Assembly: GCA_022818135.1 (NCBI GenBank)
Contig: JAFMSR010000010.1
Location: forward strand, 8,657,532-8,721,531
Source of the DNA: Saxidomus purpurata
Taxonomy: Eukaryota; Mollusca; Bivalvia; Venerida; Veneridae
Direction: 5' to 3'
Length of the DNA: 64,000 nt
Part shown: positions 1 to 11,837 of the stretch, one piece after another
Layout: each line of letters begins with the position of its first letter
Numbering within the stretch: the stretch's first letter is position 1
The notes under the pieces: generated by a model
What the model was told of the DNA's origin: nothing
Databases searched by the model: none
What the model saw: only the letters and a program-made list of their open reading frames with translations
Translations under genes and position numbers: made by a program

Positions 1-1980
1 TATTTTACTCTATTCATTGAAATTACACCTGGAATTGGCATTGCTCGGAGACTGTAACTTTCCCGAATGTATATCAACTTACTTTACAAGCAATTAGTGA
101 TACAAAGTGAATACGAAGTAAATAAAAAACATATGCGCAGACAGTGTCATATCTTAACGAAGGCTGGGTGTTACTTTGAAGCAGATGATAATGGTGTATC
201 TATTTCTGTTTCTATCAGAAGTTGCTGAGGATCCCATTTGTGAATTGAAGAGACTTGTAATGTATGCATCACGTGCTATGTACCGATGAAAGTATTAAGA
301 AAAAGTTATATGGCAGTTTTTTACCCCTTGTACCACTAACGAGTGATCACTGTAGCTTCTTGCATTCAGTTAGAGAAAGAAGGAGAGGAGGGGGGGGGAG
401 GCGGTGCTGGAACATGACATACCGTATAAGCCATCTGTTGGGGGTTTGGTGTTTTTCAAAATTAAAAGGTCATGATTTTCTGTCATATGCAAACTTAAAG
501 ATTCATATTATGTAATGTATTTGTACAGTATGTGACATGAAGAGTATTACACAGTATGTTATGTTGAAATATATTTGAAACAAATCTTACCATTTAAGAC
601 TTATATTTTTACAAATCGTGATGTCTCACCCATACACGTAGAAGACGTTATGCGTAGTATAGGTCTATAGTTTTGACATGACTATATTATATTGTTTTTC
701 TGCTCTTTAGCAGAGACAATTTTATGGACTGACATTATAAGTAATGCCTTTTGGAGTAAATTTAGTCGCCATGTATGTCTAAGCTATAAACTATAAATGA
801 TTACGAACGTATTTCACAACGATCTCATTTGATTTCTGACATGCACAAAGTTTTCTATATGAAGATTAAGAAGGGAATCACATGCAACATATATCAGTAA
901 TCGATAAAAAACAAAATTCATTAAATGTAAATTCAAACAGTTTTACATAATATTTATACAGGTTACCCATTTTTAATTAGACATTTTGCTATCAGAGAAA
1001 TATCATAGATCCCTTAATATTAATTCTGTTCAAACTACGAAGTACTAACTAATGGCTTAACGAATAACAAACATATACAAGTGTACCACCGTTTATAAAG
1101 TTTGGACCTTGTTTCACGAAAATACTTCAGTAATTACTCAGTAGCATGTTCAACTTATTTCAACACTTTTCAGTCCTTTGCATATTCATTCATTTGAAAA
1201 ATTCAAGTTTGTCCGAATCCTATTCTATTACTCTTTAATTACCTTTATAAACACTTGTCAGTATTTTAATCAGAAATGGTCGTTATTCAGCCATTAATTC
1301 ACGTAAGTAAATTCTAGAAAAAATTCTCAAGTTATGTCATTTAACTTCCATTTAATATTTTTTTTTCTTTCCATATAAAATTAAAACAAAACGACAATAA
1401 TGAATATCTTGTGATCAGTGACACTAACTTACTTTGCTAAGAAATGACTTTAGCTTTTCTGGTCAAACTTGGGCCTGAAATTTCACACAGTCCAACTCTC
1501 TTATATCCAAAACATGGAACAAAAAACAAAAACAAACGATAACCCTGTCTGATTTGGCAGGATGAAATATCTTATAGTGTCTTGTTTATTCTTAATCTAG
1601 AAGAAACGAAGCAAACGATAACACAAAAACATGATCAAATATTCGAACAACCACACTCCATCTATTATTCAATAACCATTTGTAATCTGTCTACATTACA
1701 TACCGTATATTTCAATTACCAGTGGGTTTCTGAGAGCGAAATCCGTTAATTAAAGAGATTGACTTACTTAGTCTGTAGTGCTACATTTCTGAGATTTTTA
1801 TTGCTGAGGGAAATGGAATGTAGCACAGCTACGGAATCACTTCATTAAACCAGAAGTTAGTAGTTACATACTGCATACATTCTAAGCCTAGAAGTTGATA
1901 CTATATCGAGGAAGAAAGGACAATTGATCGTTGATGTATAGAGCAAGAATACGGGTGCTCAAGTCTAGAGACTTGACTAC
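1..1980. other. AT-rich sequence, no gene recognised
   Basis: I see no coding region, RNA gene or known repeat here. The only open frame of note (264-515) is short, runs across a G-rich stretch and resembles no family I know. About 1650-1780 shares a diverged match with 7730-7850, listed separately. Confidence 0.5.
1640..1830 (+). repeat. Diverged local duplication, copy 1 (with about 7725-7870)
   Basis: A stretch of about 23 identical bases beginning TCTATTATTCAATAACC occurs at 1661 and again at 7745. It is followed in both by a similar order of weaker matches: ATTTCAATTA, then GAAATCCGTTAA, then AGAGATTGA. A third partial match (GTGGGTTTCT then GAAATC) lies near 6950. The copies are same-strand, old and non-coding. 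They may be a low-copy interspersed repeat or remnants of local duplication; I cannot tell which. Confidence 0.5.
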
Positions 1981-1999
1981 CTACATAAACAAGAGGGCG

Positions 2000-2590
2000 G
2001 AGATGGCCCTGGATCGCACGCCTGAGCGCATGACCAAGTTTTGGACACTAATGTGAACCAATAGAGACCAGAGAGACACACATTCTGACCTAGTTTCAAG
2101 ATGATTGGGCATTAAATGTGACAAGAGTCCACAAGTCTTTTTGTTCTTTGACCTGGTTACCCTGTTGTTGTCCACAATATCAAACGTGATTTAAAGCTCA
2201 TCGAGACATCCATTCTGATCGATTTGCGTGATGTTTGGATAGTAAATATGACCTCTAAAATGTTCACAAGGTTTTCCCGTGTGACCTTGTTTTTAACCCA
2301 GATGACCTAGATTCGAATTTTACCACAAGACCATTGAGACAAACTATTTGGACATTCTATGGTTTGACCACTTGTGAAGCAGATTTGAACTTGACCTAGA
2401 CATTTTTACGATAAACATTCCGACCAAATTTCATGATGTTTGGAAAGTGAATGTGACTTCTAGAGTGTCTTGATCCCAATTGATCCCAATTGGCCAAGAT
2501 TAAAATTTCGTTTAAAGATCATAGAGACAAACATTCCGTCAATGTTCACGATGACTGGTGGATGAAAGTTGCCTCTTATACTTCATCAAA
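2000..2590 (+). repeat. Diverged bivalve 'TGACCT' interspersed repeat
   Basis: Phrases recur at roughly 150-bp spacing: TGACCT..., GAGACAAACATTC, 'AAATTTCATGATGTTTGGA' and 'CTTCTAGAGTGTC'. They look like copies of one decayed monomer. This wording is characteristic of repeats that are very common in bivalve genomes (established knowledge, recognised by eye). Short open frames on either strand here are by-products of the repeat. No autonomous coding part is present. Confidence 0.6.
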
Positions 2591-3390
2591 TACTTTGTAA
2601 TAAGATAAGAACTTATCTTGTACCAGCAACAGTAAAACATGTTTACGAAACGGTTTATTCGCGATTAAGGAACCCCTTGTTATTAATCAAATATTATATT
2701 CATGATATCAAGTACATAATGTATATAAAAGTATTGATATGAACAATCTAAATATTACAACAAAAAATAACAAATGTAAAGGTTTATGTTACAACTAATT
2801 TATATACTTCAAGAACTCAGAACGATGTATTGACGTTCACAGCTGTAATTTTGATATCCATTCTTTTTATCAATTTGTGTAGTGGCGTCTTCATGTCGTT
2901 ATCTGCAGCCTAAAGCTCCGAATTTTGCCGCAGACGAAAAAAGGAACACGATGCAGAGTACAGTCAGAACCTCTATAATTTCGTTATTCGACTTAAGTTT
3001 TGTTAACGAATTCCAGTGCTCCCATCATCACTACCTTCTATTACTGTGTCATCTGAACATTATCTTTGCCCTGTCATTTTTATATAACTGATTGTTTGCA
3101 TGGCTTGCCTGTATTTCCAGGTAGGCGTATTTCCTACTTTTAATCAAAGCATCAAAGCATATAATCAGCATGCAGCTAAACGATAGGCTGTTTGAGTTGT
3201 TTTATTCGGCGTAGCCGTATTAAGCTCGCTTTTGACCGGAAGGTTGTAACTTTTCAACCGCCAGTGAAATGGCAAGTAGCATGTATAACAAATTTATTTT
3301 GAGAAGTTTACTCTGTAGGACACGTTTTGATCGGATATTTCCGAATGATAAAGGTAAGTACTCTCGCGTTTTCAGTTTTTCTTGAATGGT
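2591..3390. other. No gene recognised
   Basis: AT-rich sequence. A 69-codon open frame at 2882-3091 has no recognisable domain and ordinary non-coding composition, so I do not call it a gene. Confidence 0.4.
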
Positions 3391-3394
3391 TTTA

Positions 3395-3540
3395 TAATTT
3401 CAGCTCAGTCGGGAGAGCATTCGCTCTTACAACCTTGTAAGCGTAAGACTATGGGTTCACGTCCCGATCAGGGTGAACAATTCATCTCACCCTGTCCGAT
3501 CTGGCGCCTTCTGTCCGATAAAAGATAAACTTTTACTATA
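3395..3540 (+). mobile_element. tRNA-derived SINE (head and part of body)
   Basis: A tRNA-like Pol III promoter is visible. The A-box-like sequence AGCTCAGTCGGGAGAGC lies near 3402 and the B-box-like GGGTTCACGTCCCG near 3453, about 50 bp apart as in tRNA genes. The flanks do not form an acceptor stem, so this is a SINE head and not a tRNA gene. The body continues to about 3535 and ends near an A-rich stretch. Confidence 0.65.
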
Positions 3541-6262
3541 AAATCTATCTATTCTTGCTTTTTAAAGATAGCATTTGTTGATGTTATGATGTCGTTTAAC
3601 GCTACTCAATCTTTGTTATCGCACTGCGCCTGCTCGTTCATTCTACTTACAATTACTTATTTACGTATATATTACTGTCCTTATAGTCTAAACATATATC
3701 ATGTGATATTATTTTCTCGTAATCTGTAATCAGATTATAAATCAGACTTATTTTCTGTTAAACATATTTATGTGCTCGATTTACTCAGGATCCTATTTTC
3801 ACACATGACTGATTTCGTTCTTTGATGTATAGATGAATAGAAGGTAATACTGCAATCCGATAGAACAATGATTATAGTTCTGTTGTTTACAACGGCCAAT
3901 GAAAATAATATTGCGTTATCAGTAATTACAAAACAATAGAGAAATATGCTCTTTGTACATTGGTAATGTTCATTTATTTTTCAAAGGTATTTGCGTGTTT
4001 ACCCGTCCTTAAAGCCAGCATTACTAAACGGCGTAAGAGATAAACATTTCTATTATAAGTGAAGTCTCGTTAGGTTGTTCCTAGAGCCACAGTGCAAAAT
4101 GCACGAGAAACTCCCTAGAGAGAAGAATGTGTCTTCTTCAGGCCATACCCTAATTGAATAGTTTTTTGAAGTTATGTAACGTCCGCCAACACGACGAAGT
4201 ATTTTTTAAATCTCTCTACATGACAAGTTCTGAAAGTATAGATCTAAAAGTACCTAACGACAATTTTAACGATTTGCTAGTTTCGGTTCTTCAGAGCACA
4301 AAAGAAAGCATCAACGATATTTCTTGAGAAAACCACAACACCTTGCTTGTTATTTATCGTTCCATTTCGCTTTACCAAAATCGTATTATTTAAGCGCGAT
4401 TGAAGGAAATGTGATTTCTATTTCTTTTGCTGTACAAGATGATTGATATCTCTCCGATATCTAAGTCAATGGAAGAGTAGAAGCTTAACCATTTGTCAGT
4501 TCAATTATTTCATGAACTGAGAAAAATAAAAGGCTGAGCTCTCGTGAGATTATCTAGAAGAACGTTCTAAAAGCAATAACAACAATGCTGCATCCATGAC
4601 ATGATGGATTGATCTTCCTATATAAGAACACAAATATGTTGACTATCCGAGATTGAGATATAAGTTATAGTTTGATAAGCAGTAGTTCACAACTTGTGAT
4701 CCACATAGTTTGTATTACCTTATCGCGTACACCTTACTTTACAAGATAATGCTACTACTACCACAAGTAATAATAAAATCAGTATCTAATGAAGGTTACA
4801 TATCAGAAGTACATAGATTTACAAGTAAATCAGAATATATCATATTTTCATGGCTCTCAATAGCGTTAAAGAAGAATTAAAACTAACAACAACGAAACAA
4901 ACGAACATACGTTTTCCTAGTGATACATTCCAATCGAAAACTATATCTTCCAAATAGTCTACCTATCTGCCAAGCTAGGTATATTATACACAATTACAAG
5001 CCCTTAGAGACTGAATGCATGTAAACATAATCATTTTAAAACAGAAAGTTAAACAAAATGCACGTTCTGTCTCAAAACATAGCAGTGTCAAAAGACTAAA
5101 TTAAGTAACGTTTTACCTTAATACGAGAACAATATAAGTAATACACACTATTTTGACAAATAAATAATGTTTTATTATCTTATTATAGTTCGCTTGTATA
5201 AAACACAAATAAAGCACACGTTTTGAAACTATTCCCAAACCCCGTTATTGTTCAGGTTGGACAGTAACATCGGTCCTGAAAGTCACGAGTAAAACATATT
5301 TCTGCTTATAGTTAGTAGACTTTTGTGTTACCAAAATTAATCTTACTAAACAGTTTATCCCTGTCATTTTCCTAGTATATAGCACCCTTGAACAATATGC
5401 ACGACATACTTTACGCAATACCCGGTGTATATGTAATGCCTCCCATTGCTATTAAAATCAAAGCGCTGTGAGCGCTGAAGGCCTGGGGGCTATAGGTTAA
5501 CCTCCCCGAAAAACAACTTTTCACCTACGTGTTCTGCGTTGAATCTTACCTAAAGCGCGGGTCGAAATGTGCAGAGGACGAAATTCAATATATACCCAGA
5601 CTGATATTCACAAATATATGGGTGCAGGAGTTGTTTTATTTGAAATGTACATAGTCAACATTATAAAATGTTTAAGCCAGTACAAAAATTCGATCGCGCT
5701 TTGTACAACTTCAAGCGATATGATCTGATGATGTGGATCGAAAATTATGTGTACCAATGACAAGACCTGAAACAGAAATAAACAAAGCAATACCAGCAAT
5801 GAAATATAAATACAGTACTGTACAATGTGTTTAAAAGAGAAAACCAAAAATGATTTGGTTACCTGTAGGTATCAGTGAAACCGTTCACTGGGCCTCGACA
5901 TGCAGCGTCCTCGTAAATGGCGGGTGATTTGATCACGTTAGTTCCTTCTCGGGATGTACGTAAATTATATCTTTTTTTAGAGACATTTATTTTTAGGTAA
6001 ATATGTATGTTAGCGTTCGTAAATACAAAGTTGTCAATGAAAAACATCGGAAATTTGAAAATCAAACTACAAACCTTTATGGCTTCGTACGTTTTCGTAA
6101 ATTTCCGTAAATATCCGTACTTTTCCGTATATGCATATGATTATCTTCCGTAATCAGCTAACAGCGCATTAATTTCTAAAACAGAAAAAAATGTGTAATG
6201 CAGCCCGTAAGCTATATACCTTCCTGCAGTCGTTTGAAGTTTTATGTACTATTTTTATTTGT
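3541..6262. other. AT-rich sequence, no gene recognised
   Basis: No coding region or catalogued repeat is recognised. A short run of degenerate TTCCGTA-type units lies at about 6085-6120. Open frames at 5608-5847 and 5859-6065 (minus) have no family features. Confidence 0.4.
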
Positions 6263-6722
6263 AGGTATGAGACGCCTAAATACATTTCCATAGACTTACA
6301 TTATAAGGGTTTCTTCCGGTGCGACTACCCAAAATCTCACCGACTGCTGAAATGAACTTTATTTTGTAGAATCATCCTAGTCCCACATAAAAATAACAAA
6401 ATTTATACATGTGATCCAATACTTTATGCCAGTAATTTGGAGCTCAATGACACCACCCCCATTTTTGTGGCAGTTTTAGTGGCCACCGACCAAATATGTC
6501 AGTATTTTCAAATACCAAATATTTGATTATAATTTATATCCAGATTTTCCTTTTCATATTTCATTTGTGATCTATCATGCAGCGATTATTTCAAAATAAT
6601 TTTTCTTGTATGCATCCACTTAGTTTCAGCCAATCAGCAATCAAACACATAGTGTAGGTCTGCATGTTCCCTAGACAAAATCACCTGCTTCCGGTTTTCA
6701 CCGATTTAGGCGTCTCATACCT
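6263..6722. mobile_element. Non-autonomous inverted-repeat DNA transposon (MITE-like), 460 bp
   Basis: A perfect 19-bp terminal inverted repeat, AGGTATGAGACGCCTAAAT, occurs at 6263-6281 and as its reverse complement at 6704-6722. The interior is AT-rich and has no open frame of note. The outer flanks share a TA (6262-6263 and 6724-6725), but the target duplication cannot be fixed. The superfamily is undetermined. Confidence 0.7.
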
Positions 6723-9112
6723 GTAACATGTTCTTATCATATGCGGCATTCAAACAGAAGATTGATCTGGTCTGTCTTGCACTACTTTCGCATAGCGCAT
6801 GTTTACAGTTGTTATTCGCACATAGCACGGCTAAAATTCTTGCAGGGTTTGAAATGTGGTATACTAACTTAGGCCTTGGGGACTTTCAGTCCCCAGGCCA
6901 AAAATGAGTAACAACAATAAATTCTTAAACGAGTTTCACGAGTTACAAGTGGGTTTCTAAGGCTGAAATCGTCTGTAAAACTCTTCGGTCACTAATATAA
7001 TCTTTTGAATACAATTTGAATTAAACTGCTGATTCAAATACATCTTAGTTATATTTCAGTAAACAGTTCTGCGGGAATAGATGACGCAGACATCATTACC
7101 GATTTATTCACAGATCTATAATTTCATTACTGGATCAAATATTCGTGGTTTCCTATGTAATTGTATTTACTCTTTGTCCGACTGTAAAATGGAAATTCCA
7201 AACGTTAAAAAGATATCCCAATAACTTGGCGCGGCAGTATCATATAGTGTTCATTAATGAAATACAATTCCAAATAGAATTTATTAATAGTAAAAAGATA
7301 GATCAGGAAATGAAAGCAAAATAATATTTAAAATTTTAGACTTGAATATCAAGAAATTAAATATGAATGAAACAAGTACCAGACACATGGTTATTAGGGT
7401 TTGTTGGAATCAGTTGTTTGCAATGTCTCCTACTTTATTGAAATTAAACACTGCTGATTGAAAGAAGTTTTGTAACTATATTTTGAAAGACATAACCTTT
7501 GCAAAACTCTAAGAACCTTTTATTTGATCTGCGAAGGTAAATTTATAACAATCACATGTAAAAAAAAGGTTACCGAGACAATCATATAAAAGTCTTATAA
7601 TATATCATATTTGTAAATATCAAACTTTCACAAGCATTACGGACTAAGCGTTTGATATGTACCTTGTGTACTATAATCTGATATACTGCAATGTACTAAC
7701 ATGCTGAAGAATTCAATAAATACCAATAACAACTTCAAAGTCTATCTATTATTCAATAACCATTTGTGATATGTCTGCATAACGAGTCATACATTTCAAT
7801 TAACGTAGTCCTTCGGGGGAGAGAAATCCGTTAACTTGAGAGATTGAATCACAAGTCAGCCAACAATGTCTTTATTTAAAGACTACAAAACTTTACACCT
7901 ATATTGAGAGGAGAGAGGTGCCAAAGACAGAAAAGAGTTGTTTTATTGTATCGAGAATGCCTTGGTTTTATGACGTTTATTCTAAGTGAACTATGTAAAT
8001 ATATAGCGAAAAATATCATTTTTTCATGGGGCACTAAACGCTGTGGATTTAAGTTACACAGCGAATTTGAGAGTCAAATAAAAAGCGATCGGATATAACC
8101 ATTTTCTATGATAAAAGATGGATTCCACGAAAGCCAGTATCCGGTTAAAGAATATACGAAATGTTATGCCAAAAATGTACATGCATTGACATTTTTGAAC
8201 CGCCTTGTTGTTTTAAAGCAATGAATTTGTATGATATATTTATCCAAACAAGCCCGTTTTATAAGTAGGTGCTACCTTTGCTCTATTCTAAACCAGAGAC
8301 GAACGAAGGAGCATTAACACGACTCATGATAATTGCCATTTTCAAATTCATATAAAATTAAAACCAGTAAAGTGGCAATTCCATGAAAACTTCTCACATG
8401 ATTGTAACTAGAGTCGATTCGTTTTAACCGTCAGCTAGTACCATACGATCTGTAAGCGATTGGTATACATGTATGTTCTATGCCATTAAACAAAACTTTG
8501 ATTTTAACCACATTACATCAATATGGCAAAAGAGTAATGTTGCTCCAAGCGAAGTACAACTATGGTAGGAATTGAGACATGTTACCACAGGACTAGCCTT
8601 GCTACCAGGTAAAATGATTATTTTATTTTGATTTAAGCAAAATACTTTCCACCGGACTTGATCATGTTATACATGTTCGGGAAATATTGACTGAAATGAA
8701 TTGACTGAAAATCATTGCACAGAAAGAGGGTGAAAAAGGGTAAATGAAAGGACAGAATTTCAGCATACCTCAGGCCGCCATGTACCAGAACGATTGTAAT
8801 ACGATTGCCGTATTTAACGGTTATGTCACTGATACTTTTTGTGAATTAGATCTGTTTAACAATGTTTGGATCAATTTCTTTAGGTTTTTGATGTTGTCGT
8901 TATACCAAGATGATGTATTAAAATGTCGTATGCAGCCGTAGTGTCTGTTTCATTCGTACAAAATAGCTGTAACATTTTCCACGTAGCGAAACATTTAGTA
9001 GCTGTTTATTATTGGAAATGATTGATTGTAATTTACTGAATGTCGTCTAAACCTCAACAACGGACTTGTTTGCGTTTTATAACTGAATGATGCCATATTT
9101 ATTGTTTAATGT
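6723..9112. other. No gene recognised; contains copies of a diverged duplication
   Basis: AT-rich sequence. Near 6940-6990 and at 7725-7870 it holds matches to 1640-1830. Open frames at 7904-8098 and 8744-8941 are short and show no domain. Confidence 0.4.
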
Positions 9113-9183
9113 GCGAGGGGTATTCGAAATGTATTGTGTAAAATGCTTTGTAACCGTAGACACCGATTGAAACGCGCGTTTCT

Positions 9184-10135
9184 TCATTGTATGCCTTCTA
9201 AGTACTCCCCATGGCTAAATATGCACAATTCAAGTATGTAGATCAATTTCCGTACAGCGACACGGTAGGCTGATTAATGTACTGGTGACTGGGAGAGCCT
9301 GCCGTAACAGATATCTACGGCCAGACAGGAATGGAGAGCCTGCCGTGACAGATATCTCCGGCCAGACAGGAATGGAGAGCCTGCCGTGACAGATATCTAC
9401 GGCCAGACAGGAAGGGAGAGCCTGCCGTGACAGATATCTACGACCAGACAGGAATGGAGAGCCTGCCATGACAGATATCTACGACCAGACAGGAATGGAG
9501 AGCCTGCCGTGACAGATATCTACGACCAGACAGGAAGGGAGAGCCTGCCGTGACAGATATCTACGACCAGACAGGAAGGGAGAGCCTGCCGTAACAGATA
9601 TCTACGACCAGACAGGAATGGAGAGCCTGCCGTAACAGATATCTACGACCAGACAGGAAGCTTTTCAATATTGGGAAGAAACAGAAGTCGCATGGTGCCA
9701 ATGACTTTGTTGCAACTTTCTCCGATTTCAAAAAAAATATTTCTATGTCAGAGGTGTGCGCAGGAGCAATGCTATGCAACAGTCGAAACTTGAACAGTTG
9801 AAACTTGTGACTAGGCGACGATTCTCGTAGTACTTTTGCATTTGTTTCCAACACCATATCACGGTAGTTCCTTCCAGTCACACTTTTGCCAATTTTACTG
9901 GTACCTGTATAACTATACATTCACCAGAGATAATCTTGGAATACAAAACCTTCTTAATACTTAAAGTGCGTTGGAAATGATTGGCCTTTTATCATGTTTG
10001 TTCGGACCATATTTAGCACCAGCTAAAATAGTGTACCAATTTTTCATCACCAGTGACAACAGTTGCAAAGTGCTTTTCGACATACTTCGAAACATCTTTA
10101 GCACTTTTTATTGGTTTAAACGCGCATCATTTTTG
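9184..10135 (-). pseudogene. Mariner transposase, frameshifted and interrupted by a minisatellite
   Basis: Read on the minus strand, recognisable blocks come in the order expected of a mariner transposase. First is KYVEKHFATVVTGDEK, the catalytic-core region with the first Asp of the D,D34D triad. Next is a KRPIIS block in another frame, then KKVLYSKII, then VTGRNYRDMVL. After these comes SIAPAHTS, where HDNAPAHTS is usual, so the second catalytic Asp is lost. LAPCDFCFFP follows without the normal preceding Asp. Then come FLSGRRY and, past the minisatellite, LCIFSHGEYLEG with a TGA at 9184-9186. At least two frameshifts are visible besides the repeat expansion. It can make no active enzyme. 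Confidence 0.85.
9292..9660 (-). repeat. 41-bp minisatellite, 9 copies, inside the mariner transposase
   Basis: Nine units of 41 bp, each starting near GGAGAGCCTGCCGT on the plus strand, fill 369 bp with only a few differences between copies. Read on the minus strand, one unit encodes FLSGRRYLSRQAL, the segment expected at exactly this place in a mariner transposase. The array therefore arose by tandem amplification of transposase coding sequence. Because 41 is not a multiple of 3, each copy shifts the frame. Confidence 0.95.
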
Positions 10136-10145
10136 TTCGTCACTC

Positions 10146-11380
10146 AATAGCAAGACATAACTCAATTATATTCAAACGTTAATGATTTGCATAATACTGT
10201 TTATATTGTTTTTATTATCCTAATTGATAACAAAGAATTATCTAACGATTGCAATAAAGGACGTTTTAATTTACTTACAGGCAGCTGCTGTTCAGCTTAT
10301 GTCAAATAATGCGACTTAGTTCCTAAAGTACTATACTTATGTGACATATGGTATATTAAAACCAGATTACAAAATCATTTCTTCGTAATAATCTTTTAAG
10401 AATTCGCAATAGACCCTATTTAAATCGATGATGTACTTACTCAAGAATTATGCAAAAGTTTCCGTTTTAAGTCTAACTTTGGGCCAAGTGTTTCATCTGC
10501 ATCAGTCGCCAGCTCTACCATTGATTTTAAAAAACAAGATCATCTAAATTGTGTTATAGTTATTCAGCAGATATATCGTGGCGCAAAATATTAGATATAT
10601 ATACAGGCATCTTGACTGCTAAGACATGTCAGTTAGGTTGGGCAATCGTACGCTCTTATTCTGATGATTAAGATTATTCTGAGCCTATATTCAACCTCAT
10701 GTGACTTCCACTACTACTTTGTTGCAATGTATTTTTACAATGCCAGGTTGTAGCTATTCGTTTTATGACATTTTGTGTGAACAGAAAATATATATCTGCT
10801 ACTACATTTTCCGGCTATTGGTTAATGCCACTTTAAGAAATACCACTTTCTTTTGCATGATATGGAAATAAGATGAACTCAGGAAGAAGTTGTAGGAAAT
10901 GTTTTCCTTATCGATGTCTTGTTGGTGGCTGATTTCGAATGTATATCAGATTCGATCGTTTCAAATGAGATCGTCATAATTTTCTTCTATATAACATTTC
11001 AAACCAGAAAACTATTACTTAAGGCGTAGCAAAACCTGTCACATTGGTACCCGTTACGAATTCATTCATGCGTGAAATCCACAACAATCAACCATATAAT
11101 TACCTATATCTTCATAATACTATTGACATTAATTGTTCAACAGTATTTGTAAAGAAATAAATTTCTCCTTGTAGGTAACAGATAAAAGTGAACATTAATC
11201 AAATGTTGGATATTTATATCGATTGAGGTCTCATCAGCTGTTGTTAAATGAATCTGGCTGTGACATATTGTAACACAATTATAATTGTGCATGTATGTGT
11301 ATGTTATTAAGCATAGTCGAGTGTTAAGCATGTCATTTTAGTGTATATGTACAGGTTATAAAATTTGACTGATTGCATAA
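10146..11380. other. No gene recognised
   Basis: AT-rich sequence with no supported gene, RNA or repeat. Confidence 0.4.
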
Positions 11381-11515
11381 TGACAGAATAGTGGTACAGA
11401 ATTAATAATGACAGAATAATGGTACAGAATGAAAAATGACAGAATAATGGTACAGAATGAATAATAACAGAATAGTGGTACAGAATGAATAATGACAGAA
11501 TAATCGTACAGAATA
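11381..11515. repeat. 28-bp minisatellite, about 4.8 copies
   Basis: Units begin TGACAGAATARTGGTACAGA at 11381, 11409, 11437, 11465 and 11493, with a few substitutions. The minus-strand frame across it (11307-11567) is open only because of the repeat. Confidence 0.95.
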
Positions 11516-11558
11516 TTTCGAGCATGTCATAATAGTGATCTTCAGGGAATACAAAGGA

Positions 11559-11837
11559 TGTCAACAATGACTTATGTCAACAATGACTTATGCCAACAAT
11601 GATTTCTGTCAACAATGACTTATGTAAACAATGACCTATGTCATCAATGACTTATGTAAACAATGAACTATGTCAACAATGACTTATGTCAACAATGACT
11701 TATGTCAACAATGACTTATGCCAACAATGACTTTTGTCAACAATGCCTTATGTCAACAATGACTTTTGTCATCAATGACTTATGCCAACAATGACTTTTG
11801 TCAACAACAATGACTTATGTTAACAACAATGACTTAT
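11559..11837. repeat. 16-bp minisatellite, about 17 copies
   Basis: The unit TGTCAACAATGACTTA is repeated with point changes (TGCC, TGTAA, ACTTTT) from 11559. Two units near the 3' end carry an extra CAA triplet. It starts 43 bp after the 28-bp array and shares the AATGAC core with it. Confidence 0.95.

Larger units (their letters stand above)
9113..10145 (-). mobile_element. Dead mariner-family (Tc1/mariner) transposon
   Basis: The element runs on the minus strand. Its 3' end is near 9113 (AGGGGTATTCGAAATG on the plus strand, resembling a mariner terminal repeat), and recognisable transposase begins near 10130. No matching terminal repeat was found at the 5' side, so that end is probably deleted or decayed. 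A 41-bp minisatellite (9292-9660) is embedded in the transposase-coding part. Confidence 0.8.

Noticed and set aside
5721..5750. CTGATGA ... GAAA as a hammerhead ribozyme core
   Set aside because: The bases between the two core parts cannot form stem II (no complementarity), so this is a chance match.
11215..11260. CTGATGAGACCTC on the minus strand as a hammerhead core
   Set aside because: The GAAA part of the core is missing at the right distance.
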